A stretch of 64,000 nucleotides of DNA, from contig NZ_FYDO01000030.1 of the NCBI RefSeq assembly GCF_900187615.1, positions 1 to 64,000 of the forward strand, read 5' to 3'. The translations under genes and the position numbers were made by a program. The DNA is from Pseudomonas sp. Irchel s3f7. GTDB lineage: Bacteria > Pseudomonadota > Gammaproteobacteria > Pseudomonadales > Pseudomonadaceae. This document shows, one piece after another, positions 1 to 7,026 of this stretch; positions within the stretch are counted from its first letter, which is position 1, and every line of letters starts with the position of its first letter. Under the pieces are notes generated by a model. That model had not been told where the DNA came from. It was given only the letters and a program-made list of their open reading frames with translations, and did not search any database.

Positions 1-103
1 CTGCGACCTGAAAGACCTGCTTGGCAAGATCGACCGCCACTGTCGTACAGGCCGACACATCGGTTGAAGACAGGGACTGTTTAAGCGTCGTATTCTTTTT
101 CAT
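1..103 (-). CDS. IS110-family transposase, N-terminal fragment
   Basis: Reading leftwards from the ATG at 103, the first 34 codons are open and end at the window edge. The translation contains VAVDLAKQVFQVA at about residues 22-34. This matches the first catalytic block of IS110-family (DEDD, RuvC-like) transposases, where the Asp of 'VDLAK' binds metal. Only this N-terminus is visible, so subgroup (IS110 or IS1111) and intactness cannot be judged. The start is supported by GGGCGAG 4-10 bases upstream, which may serve as ribosome binding site. That site and the ATG lie in one arm of a perfect 12-bp inverted repeat (102-113 with 167-178). No neighbouring gene shares its strand closely, as expected for an insertion element. 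Confidence 0.75.
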   Translation of the reverse strand, partial: MKKNTTLKQSLSSTDVSACTTVAVDLAKQVFQVA

Positions 104-178
104 GGACTCGCCCTCGCTGCCGTTGGCTACTTAGACTGCCACCGTGGCGCATTGACGCCTCGGCGTGGGCGAGTCCAT
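102..178. repeat. Perfect 12-bp inverted repeat at the transposase start
   Basis: ATGGACTCGCCC at 102-113 is the exact inverse of GGGCGAGTCCAT at 167-178. The 53-base loop is bounded by the near-complementary stretches GCTGCCG and CGGCGT. In the transposase mRNA the 3' arm would contain both the putative ribosome binding site and the AUG. It could therefore hide the start codon, or act as a subterminal recognition repeat. Confidence 0.7.
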
Positions 179-230
179 CCAATTACAGGGAATCTGCGGT
201 GTGCATAGAAGCTGGGGATGTCACAAAACA

Positions 231-321
231 CTGTAGGAGCCGGCTTGCTAGCGATGGCGGCATCACATTCAACATCGCTGTTGATGGGTACGCTGCTATC
301 GCCAGCAAGCCGGCTCCTACA
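231..321. repeat. REPIN (inverted REP pair)
   Basis: CTGTAGGAGCCGGCTTGC at the left and its inverse GCAAGCCGGCTCCTACA at the right flank about 55 bases of less conserved sequence. The right arm ends five bases from the stop codon of the amino-acid permease, so the element forms the 3' flank of that gene's transcript. Confidence 0.9.
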
Positions 322-325
322 AGGA

Positions 326-1738
326 TCACGCAGTCGGCAAGCTCGGGGCCAACACGCCCTGACGCTTGCGGTGAAGCACGAAGTACGCGCCATAACACAG
401 GGCAATAAACCCAAAGCCCCAGTACAGCGACGGCCGTTGGGTTTCATCCAGTGCCAGGAACACGAACAGCGAGCAGCACAGCGTGATGCACATCAGCGGC
501 AGCACCGGGAACCACGGCGCACGATATTTCAGGTCGCTGAGTTTGCCGCCCTCACGCAGGTAGGCCTTGCGGAATTTGTACTGGGCCAATGCGATGACAA
601 TCCAGGTCACGGTGCCCGACATCCCGCTCACCGCCATCAACACCATGAACAAAGTGTCAGCAGCCACAAAACTGGTCATCAACGACACCAGCGCAAAGCA
701 CAAGGTGATGCTCAGCGCTCGCAATGGCACGCCACGCTTACTCAGCGACGACAGGCTTTTTGGCGCCATGCCGGTTTTCGACATCGCCCACAGAATCCGC
801 GTCGAGGCATACAGGCCGGAGTTGCCCACCGACAGAATCGCCGTAAGGATCACGAAGTTCATCAGGTCGGCCGCGTACGGAATGCCCACCATGTCGAACA
901 CCTGCACGAACGGACTTTCCATCAGCCCCGCCTGCTGCCACGGCACGATGGCCGACAGCACGATGATCGCCAACACGTAGAAGATCAGCACGCGGAACAC
1001 CACGTTGCGCACGGCGCGGGGAATGCTTTTTTCAGGCTGATCGGTTTCGCCGGCGGCCACACCCATGATCTCGCAACCCTGGAACGCATAGACCACGGTC
1101 ATCATCACGGCGAACACGGCCGACAAACCGTTGGGGAATAACGTATCGCCGATCAGGTTGGTCGCCATCGGCGCGGGTGCGCCGCTGCTCAGGGGCATCA
1201 CGCCGAAGATCACCAGCACACCGACCACGATGAAACCGAGAATCGCCGCGACCTTGATCCCCGAAAACCAGTACTCGGCTTCACCAAAGGCGCGGGTCGC
1301 CATGGCATTGATGCCGAACAGCACCACCACGAACAGCGCCGACCAGTACCAGATCGGCACCGCCGGGAACCAACGCGTCATCAACATGCCGGCAGCGGTG
1401 AATTCCAGGCCCACGGTGGTGGCCCAACTCATCCAGTAGACCCAGCCGATCATGAAGCCGGTGGCCGGCCCGATGTATTTCGTCGCGTGGGTCTGGAAAG
1501 AACCGGACACCGGCATTTGTACCGACAGTTCGCCGAGGCAGACCATCACCAGGTACATCAGGAAACCCGCGACCAGATAAGCCAGAATCGCCCCGACCGG
1601 ACCGCCCTGGTTGATGGTCACGCCCGAGCCCATGAACAGCCCGGTGCCGATGACGCCGCCCAACGACAACATGAAGATGTGCCGGCTCTTGAGGGCGCGG
1701 GTCAGTTGGATGCCTTTATGATCAGTATTTTCGTTCAT
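326..1738 (-). CDS. Amino-acid permease, AAT/APC family (MmuP/LysP-like)
   Basis: A 470-residue inner-membrane transporter with about 12 hydrophobic segments. Residues 20-36 carry the APC helix-1 signature GGVIGTGLF, whose unwound glycines contact the substrate amino group. CLGELSVQMPVSGSF and PFVQVFDMVGIPYAADLMNFVILTAILS are typical of the amino-acid-transporter subfamily. Overall wording and length most resemble the S-methylmethionine permease MmuP (467 aa in E. coli), but lysine, asparagine or proline carriers are close relatives, so the substrate is open. It lies downstream of, and on the same strand as, the sensor operon at 1947-5692. P. aeruginosa has a permease beside aruRS in a comparable layout, suggesting a basic amino acid (inference). 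Confidence 0.85.
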   Translation of the reverse strand: MNENTDHKGIQLTRALKSRHIFMLSLGGVIGTGLFMGSGVTINQGGPVGAILAYLVAGFLMYLVMVCLGELSVQMPVSGSFQTHATKYIGPATGFMIGWVYWMSWATTVGLEFTAAGMLMTRWFPAVPIWYWSALFVVVLFGINAMATRAFGEAEYWFSGIKVAAILGFIVVGVLVIFGVMPLSSGAPAPMATNLIGDTLFPNGLSAVFAVMMTVVYAFQGCEIMGVAAGETDQPEKSIPRAVRNVVFRVLIFYVLAIIVLSAIVPWQQAGLMESPFVQVFDMVGIPYAADLMNFVILTAILSVGNSGLYASTRILWAMSKTGMAPKSLSSLSKRGVPLRALSITLCFALVSLMTSFVAADTLFMVLMAVSGMSGTVTWIVIALAQYKFRKAYLREGGKLSDLKYRAPWFPVLPLMCITLCCSLFVFLALDETQRPSLYWGFGFIALCYGAYFVLHRKRQGVLAPSLPTA

Positions 1739-1946
1739 GTCGGCACCTCAGCAGTCAGTGAGGTGCGCAGCGCGCGACGGAACGTCACGGCGCAGGGAGG
1801 GATCAGCTTTACGGCAATTCATTATTATTATCTCCAATAAGCTTCGAAGACCGCGCTGCGGCGGTTGCGTCGATTATTGGAAAGCCATGTAAGTTCGCGT
1901 TGACCGTAAAGATCGAAGTTGTACAAAGTCGTAACAAATTTGTACG

Positions 1947-4202
1947 TCAGCGTTGTAACAGGTCGTCCAGAGTCTTCAGTGCGTGCTGCATTTGCCCCTG
2001 GACATGGGGCGACAACGCCTCGATGGCGGATTGATCATTGGTCAGCGCCGCTTCTTCCAGTGTTCGCAGCACCGAGGCCAGGGCGCGAAACCCCAATGAA
2101 TCGCTGCTGCCCGCCAAGCGATGGGCCTGATGCCCTACCTCTGTGCAGTCATCCGCCGCGATGGCATCAACCAATGCCTCGCGGTGCTGAACGATCGCGT
2201 TGCGCAGGACCGCGAGCAGGCCCTGGACTTTTTGCTCGCCGAGCAAGGCGCGATGGGTTTGCAGCAACGGCCAGTCGATCGTCTCGTCGTCCGATACGGA
2301 GCTGGCGACTGGCGCTTGCCCCTCCAATACCTGACGCAGGTTTTCCAGCTTCAACGGTTTGGCCAGGATGCCGTCCATGCCCGCCTCCAGATAGCCGCGC
2401 ACCAATGCCGGTTGCACGCTGGCCGTCAACGCGAAGATACGCGTGTGGCGATTCGGCCCTTCACTGTGGCGAATCCTTTTGCACAATTCGACGCCGCTGA
2501 TCCCCGGCAAATGCACGTCCAGCAACAGCAGATCGAACGTCCGGGCGGCGCACTCAATCAATGCCTGTTCCGCGTCTTCGGCCAGCCATACCTGATGGCC
2601 GTCCCGTTGCAGCAGGCCCTCGACCACTTCGCGGTTGAGCGCCACATCCTCGACCACCAGAATCTTCAGCGCCGGCCCGACGGCGCGAACCGGCACCACC
2701 GGTGCGACACCGCTGGCCGGTTGCAACGTCAGTTCGAACCAGAAACAGCTGCCGCGCCCGACCTCGCTGTCGACGCCAATAATGCCGCCCATCTGCTCCA
2801 CCAAATGTTTGCAGATCGCCAGCCCCAGCCCGGTGCCGCCAAAGCGCTGGGCCACTTCTTCGCTGGCCTGGGTGAATCGCTCGAAAATCTTTGCCTGCAT
2901 GGCGGGCGCGATACCGATGCCGTTGTCGGTGACGCTGATGCGCAGCCGCTGCCCGATTTGTTCGGGAGTCTGAGTGATCAAGGCCACCTCGACACTGACT
3001 TCGCCGTCTTCAGTGAACTTGATCGCGTTGGCCAACAGGTTGCTCAACACTTGCCGCAAAAACTGTTCGGCGCCGTGATGATGCTCGGCGACCCGCTGAT
3101 CAATTCGGTGTAACAACAAGGTGTCGCTGCTCAACGCGCGCGGTTCCAGCAGCGTCAGCACTTCATCCAAAAGCTGTCGAAGCGAGAAATCCACCGGTTC
3201 CGGATGACTGACACCCTCCTCCAGCTTGGCGAAATACAGCACTTCATTGAGGATGGTCAGCAAACCTTCGCCGGCCTTGTGCAAGGCATCGAGGCGTTTA
3301 CCGTCCTGCTCGTCCAGACGCGCCGAACGCAACAGCTCGGCCATGCCGAGAATGCCGTTGAGCGGCGTGCGCAGTTCATGGCTCATGGTTGCCAGAAAAC
3401 GCGATTTGGCGAGGTTGGCCGCTTCGGCTTCGTCCTTGGCGCGCATCAGGCTGGCGGTGCGACGCTCAACCCTTTTCAGCAACTCATCGCGGTTGTCCTG
3501 CAGGGCCAGGCGATCGGTTTCCCGACGTTCGATGTCCCGCAGGATCGAGCGCCGCATGTCGTCCAGGGCATGGGCCACGGTGTCGATTTCATCATTGCCG
3601 CGACGCTTGTCCAGGTGCAGGGGTTCTTGCCATTCGCCGGCCGCGATTCGCCGGGCAAACCCGGCCATGACTTTCAGGTGCCGGGTGACCAGCCGATAAA
3701 ACAACCCGGACAGCGCCACGGCGAGACCGCACAAGAACACGGCCACCCACAACAAATTGGTCAAACCGGTGGCGTACAGGCGTTGATACACCGCGCCCAG
3801 ATCGGTGCTGACTTCCAGTTCACCAAGGTTGCGCAGCGGCCCGGACGGTGGCTGGTAGTCCAACGCAAAGCGCTCGATGCGCAACGGCCCGACGGGCTGC
3901 GGGTTACCTTGCACCAGGTCGAAATCCGGGCTGCTCAGGTGCACCCGCGCCACGTCGGAAAAGTCCACCAAGCCGCGCAACTGCACGTTCAGTTGTTCTT
4001 GGTTCAAGTCCCAGAGACTGCGTTCCAGACTGGCCAGGTACCCGGCGCGAATCAGCTCCATGCGCGAATCGATGTCGCGCATTTCCCGTCGATACTCGAT
4101 GTACAGCTGCACGCTGCTGGCCAGCACGGTGAAACACAGGCTGAACAACAGAATGAACAACAACAGGCGCCGCAGCAGTCCACCCGGCCGGGCGCGAATC
4201 AT
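1947..4202 (-). CDS. Hybrid sensor histidine kinase (HAMP-HisKA-HATPase-REC-HPt)
   Basis: A 751-residue membrane sensor. Transmembrane segments lie at about 12-33 and 149-172 and enclose a periplasmic region of roughly 115 residues. A HAMP-like linker and a coiled segment (about 225-265) follow. HisKA has H275 in ATMSHELRTP. The HATPase domain has NAIKF, DNGIGIA and GTGLGLAI. A receiver domain has acceptor D562 (LLLLDVHLPG), and the C-terminal HPt domain has H694 (AHRLAGSS). All phosphorelay residues are present, so the order His-Asp-His should pass phosphate to the response regulator at 4976-5692. The ATG overlaps the stop of the binding-protein gene by 4 bases (ATGA), implying translational coupling. 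The architecture is TorS/AruS-like; the ligand is unknown. Confidence 0.9.
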   Translation of the reverse strand: MIRARPGGLLRRLLLFILLFSLCFTVLASSVQLYIEYRREMRDIDSRMELIRAGYLASLERSLWDLNQEQLNVQLRGLVDFSDVARVHLSSPDFDLVQGNPQPVGPLRIERFALDYQPPSGPLRNLGELEVSTDLGAVYQRLYATGLTNLLWVAVFLCGLAVALSGLFYRLVTRHLKVMAGFARRIAAGEWQEPLHLDKRRGNDEIDTVAHALDDMRRSILRDIERRETDRLALQDNRDELLKRVERRTASLMRAKDEAEAANLAKSRFLATMSHELRTPLNGILGMAELLRSARLDEQDGKRLDALHKAGEGLLTILNEVLYFAKLEEGVSHPEPVDFSLRQLLDEVLTLLEPRALSSDTLLLHRIDQRVAEHHHGAEQFLRQVLSNLLANAIKFTEDGEVSVEVALITQTPEQIGQRLRISVTDNGIGIAPAMQAKIFERFTQASEEVAQRFGGTGLGLAICKHLVEQMGGIIGVDSEVGRGSCFWFELTLQPASGVAPVVPVRAVGPALKILVVEDVALNREVVEGLLQRDGHQVWLAEDAEQALIECAARTFDLLLLDVHLPGISGVELCKRIRHSEGPNRHTRIFALTASVQPALVRGYLEAGMDGILAKPLKLENLRQVLEGQAPVASSVSDDETIDWPLLQTHRALLGEQKVQGLLAVLRNAIVQHREALVDAIAADDCTEVGHQAHRLAGSSDSLGFRALASVLRTLEEAALTNDQSAIEALSPHVQGQMQHALKTLDDLLQR

Positions 4203-4972
4203 TGCGCGTTCGCCGGCAGGTTGATCATGTCGCGGTAGGTCACTTCACTTTCATTCAGCCAGCGCTCGATATCACCGGCGTCGACCATGCGCTGCAACTG
4301 CTGATTGATGTCCGGCATTCGGCTGGCCAAGGGCGATTGGCGCGAAACGGCCACGCGCAGATAGTCCACGCTCAAGGCTTTGGGCAAGGCGACAATGTCT
4401 TGGGCGCCGGGCAGGTTTTCCACGTAGAGCTGGCCGGTTCGGCGCTCCTGGGTGATGAAGTCGATGCGCCCGCGAATCAGTTTGCCGAAGTTCTGACGGC
4501 TGTCAGAGACCCATTCGATGTTGTTGTGTCGGGCAACCATGCGGTCGAACTCCACGCCGTAGCTTTCACCGAACAATAATCCACCCCGGTAACGCGCGAG
4601 GTCGTCGAGGGTTTCGAACTTCACCGGGTGCTGCCGATTGACGAACAACGCCACTTCTTCACGCAGTACCGGCACCGTGGAAAACAGCATGCTTTGTTCC
4701 CGTTGCGCCGTGCTGTAGGCCAGGACCACATCCACCCGGCCTTCGGCGACGTCGAGCAGGCAACGCTTCCAGTTTCCCAGCACGACGACTTCGACGTCGT
4801 ATCCCAATTGGCCGAACAGATTTTTCACCACGCTGGGTGCCAGGCCACGTACGTGCGAGCCGTCACTCCAGGAAACCGGCGGGTACACCGGGTAGTCGCA
4901 ATAGCGGACCTTTTCACTCGCCAGGGCATTACCCGCGACGACCGCCAACAACAGGCACAGCCATCGCCCCAT
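4199..4972 (-). CDS. Periplasmic solute-binding protein, family 3, sensor-associated
   Basis: A 257-residue exported protein with a signal peptide at 1-18 (cut after NALA). The mature part looks like a bacterial extracellular family 3 domain: YPPVSWSDG near the start, EGRVDVVLAYSTAQRE, and LIRGRIDFITQERR in the second lobe. No ABC permease or ATPase accompanies it. It sits between the response regulator (3-base gap) and the hybrid kinase (4-base overlap), so its likely job is to bind a small polar molecule and present it to the kinase's periplasmic domain, as TorT does for TorS. That role is inferred from position only. Arginine or another amino acid is a reasonable guess given the neighbouring permease. 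Confidence 0.8.
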   Translation of the reverse strand: MGRWLCLLLAVVAGNALASEKVRYCDYPVYPPVSWSDGSHVRGLAPSVVKNLFGQLGYDVEVVVLGNWKRCLLDVAEGRVDVVLAYSTAQREQSMLFSTVPVLREEVALFVNRQHPVKFETLDDLARYRGGLLFGESYGVEFDRMVARHNNIEWVSDSRQNFGKLIRGRIDFITQERRTGQLYVENLPGAQDIVALPKALSVDYLRVAVSRQSPLASRMPDINQQLQRMVDAGDIERWLNESEVTYRDMINLPANAQ

Positions 4973-4975
4973 GAT

Positions 4976-5692
4976 TCAGGCTGCCACGCTGGCGGTGAAC
5001 AGGTATCCGGCGCCATGGATGGTGATGATCAAGTGAGGTTCCGAAGGGTCGTCGTGCAACTTGCGGCGCAAGCGCCCGACCAGTACGTCGATGGAACGGT
5101 CGTTGGGCACCCATTCGCGGTTGCGGATCTGGTCCATCAACTGGTCACGGCTGAGGGTGTGACCGCTGTTGCGCAGGAACACGCTGAGTAACTGGTATTC
5201 GCCGTGGGTCAGCAATGTTTCGCTGCCGGACGCGTCGATCAGGCGCCGGCGATCGGTATCGAGTGCCCAGTCGGCGAACTGTTTGACCGGTTTGGCCACG
5301 GTGGCAACCGGTTGCGGTGTCTGCGCATGGCGCACCCGGCGAATCAGGTTTTTCGCCCGGGACACCAGTTCCCGAGGATTGAGGGGTTTGATCACGTAGT
5401 CATCGGCGCCGCATTCGAGCCCGACAATGCGGTCGATTTCATCGTTGCGACCGGTGATCAGGATGATCCCCACTTCCGAACGCACCCGCAGCTCGCGGGT
5501 CAGGGTCAGGCCGTCCTTGCCCGGCAGGCGGATGTCGAGCAGCACCAGGTCGACGCTTTGACTGGCGAGGAAGGTTTCCGCCAGTTCGGCGGTGGCAGCG
5601 CAATGCACGTCGTAGCCTTCCTGGAACAGGTAAGCGTGCAGCAAATCGCGAATCAGCGGATCGTCATCGACGATCAGTACCCGAGGAGTCAT
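4976..5692 (-). CDS. OmpR-family response regulator
   Basis: A 238-residue transcription regulator. The receiver domain (1-120) has the acidic pair DDD at 9-11, acceptor D53 in LVLLDIRLPG, and the conserved K of VIKPL. Residues about 140-238 form a winged helix-turn-helix ending in HLIITIHGAGYLF, the typical OmpR/TorR tail. It is the first gene of the sensor operon and probably receives phosphate from the HPt domain of the hybrid kinase. Its targets probably include the operon and the permease at 326-1738 (inference). In layout it resembles aruR of P. aeruginosa, which controls arginine transamination, but I see no transaminase gene in this window. Confidence 0.9.
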   Translation of the reverse strand: MTPRVLIVDDDPLIRDLLHAYLFQEGYDVHCAATAELAETFLASQSVDLVLLDIRLPGKDGLTLTRELRVRSEVGIILITGRNDEIDRIVGLECGADDYVIKPLNPRELVSRAKNLIRRVRHAQTPQPVATVAKPVKQFADWALDTDRRRLIDASGSETLLTHGEYQLLSVFLRNSGHTLSRDQLMDQIRNREWVPNDRSIDVLVGRLRRKLHDDPSEPHLIITIHGAGYLFTASVAA

Positions 5693-5784
5693 CGCTTGAA
5701 GTCCTGCTTGAGCCCGAAGGCGTGTTTCTTATTAGAGTGTATTACCGCAACGGCGCCAGAGAGTAGCCATTGCTGAACAGCCGA

Positions 5785-6441
5785 TCAACAGCTGCTCGTC
5801 TGTCCGCAAAACCGCTGCCGGCCGCCGGCCTGCAAACCGTCGACCCAGGCTTCGCAGATCTGGATGCCCTGCTCCGGAGTGAAGGTGCCGGGGTTGAGCC
5901 CCGATTCCAGCCACAAACCGTCAAGCAACGCGCTGAGGCTGATGGCGGCGAGGTCCGCATCGAAATGTTCCCAGCCCTCTTCCTGGGCCAGTTCCGTCAG
6001 CACCTTGCGCAGGATGCCGCGGTATTCGCCGTAGGAATGGTCGTGGGCCTGGTTGATCGCCTCGGCGGTTTTCACCGCGCCCCAGAAGGCCAGCCAGGCA
6101 TCGATCAGTTGCGGGTCGAGCAGTTCGGCGGAAAACGATCCACGGAAAAACGCCGACAAACGCTCCCGGGCATTGGGGGCAGCTTGTTCCATGGCGTCGC
6201 GCAACAACGTCATGACCCGCCCAGTGATCGCCATGTAGGCCTCGGCCACCAGTTCGTCCTTGCCGGAGTAGTGATGGCTGATCAGCCCGACCGAAACCCC
6301 GGCCTCGGCGGAAATCTTGCGGATCGACGCGCCCTGGAAGCCGTGACGCTTGAGGCACACCAGCGTCGCCTCGATCAGGTTCGCTTTACGCAACTCCGGT
6401 TCCATGCGGGAAAAACGGGCTTCCTGATTCATGGGCGACAT
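5785..6441 (-). CDS. TetR/BetI-family transcriptional repressor
   Basis: A 218-residue regulator. The N-terminal helix-turn-helix (about 18-62) contains ASIRKISAEAGVSVGLISHHYSGKDELV, the pattern of the BetI group. The C-terminal ligand domain contains DPQLIDAWLAFWGAVKTAEAINQAHDHSY and ends in a Cys/Gln-rich tail. The ATG at 6441 is preceded on its strand by AAGGAGCATGTC; no better start lies downstream. It stands alone, 92 bases upstream of the response regulator and separated from the divergent oxidoreductase gene by two REPINs. BetI-group regulators respond to amines or quaternary ammonium compounds, which would fit the polyamine genes to its right. The link is untested. Confidence 0.85.
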   Translation of the reverse strand: MSPMNQEARFSRMEPELRKANLIEATLVCLKRHGFQGASIRKISAEAGVSVGLISHHYSGKDELVAEAYMAITGRVMTLLRDAMEQAAPNARERLSAFFRGSFSAELLDPQLIDAWLAFWGAVKTAEAINQAHDHSYGEYRGILRKVLTELAQEEGWEHFDADLAAISLSALLDGLWLESGLNPGTFTPEQGIQICEAWVDGLQAGGRQRFCGQTSSC

Positions 6442-6553
6442 GCTCCTTGGTTCAATCGTTGGGGCTCACGCTTCAATCGCAAGCTGAACGACTGTACAGC
6501 AAGAGCATGGGATGTCTCTAGTCGGATACCCGTCTTACAGGCGGCGGCGCCTG

Positions 6554-6645
6554 CATCGCTGGCAAGCCAGCTCCTACAGGATCTCGGGTTGCCACACCTT
6601 TTGCGGTCGACACAATCCCTGTAGGAGCTGGCTTGCCAGCGATAG
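6554..6645. repeat. REPIN, arms pointing outward
   Basis: The left arm is CATCGCTGGCAAGCCAGC..TCCTACAG and the right arm CTGTAGGAGC..TGGCTTGCCAGCGATAG, around about 34 bases of spacer. The order of arms is the reverse of that in most other pairs in the window. Confidence 0.85.
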
Positions 6646-6892
6646 CGCCAGCGCATACCCCACAAATTCTGGATCAGTTCGGATACCCCGGCGCCACGCG
6701 ATCCAGCAAGCGCAACAACGCATTGTATGGGTTCTCCGGGCCAGCTCGGCAGCGCAGACAGTAAGGCCAGTGCGTCGCAGCGTCCATCCGCTGATCCACG
6801 CTAGCGCAGCGCAAAGTAAAGAATTAAGTTGATTTTTTACTGAAGGTAAATTTCTATAAGCAAATAATAACAACACCGAAAACCTGATGTTT
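6646..6892. other. Intergenic stretch between two REPINs, no confident gene
   Basis: This part of the 585-base gap 6442-7026 is not repeat. On the minus strand a short frame runs from GTG at 6799 (or ATG at 6787) to a TGA at 6674 and would encode 41 or 37 residues with one CxxC. It has no visible ribosome binding site. From about 6830 to 6890 the sequence turns AT-rich and could hold the promoter of the oxidoreductase gene. Confidence 0.3.
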
Positions 6893-6993
6893 CTGTAGGA
6901 GCGAGCCTGCTCGCGATGGACGTTAACGATGATGCGTGTTGTCAGGATGAACGCGTCGCCCTCAAGTTCATCGCGAGCAAGCTCGCTCCTGCA
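6893..6993. repeat. REPIN upstream of the oxidoreductase gene
   Basis: CTGTAGGAGCGAGCCTGCTCGCGATG on the left is paired with CATCGCGAGCAAGCTCGCTCCTG on the right. The pair ends 34 bases before the ATG at 7027, so it lies in the 5' flank of that gene. A longer open frame through it is not likely to be translated. Confidence 0.9.
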
Positions 6994-7026
6994 TACACAG
7001 GTCAGCCTGCCTGGAGTATCCGCACC

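Larger units (their letters stand above)
1..190 (-). mobile_element. Left end of an IS110-family insertion sequence (partial)
   Basis: The transposase fragment plus its upstream non-coding end make up the visible part of the element. The outer boundary is not directly visible. I place it near 180-190, just beyond the outer arm of the inverted repeat at 167-178, because after that the sequence becomes spacer leading to a REPIN at 231. Some IS110/IS1111 elements of Pseudomonas are known to insert in or near REP sequences, which fits this position. The exact end is inference. Confidence 0.5.

Noticed and set aside
6674..6799. Minus-strand mini-gene of 37-41 codons with a CxxC
   Set aside because: No ribosome binding site and no recognisable family; the reading frame is short enough to be chance in high-GC DNA.
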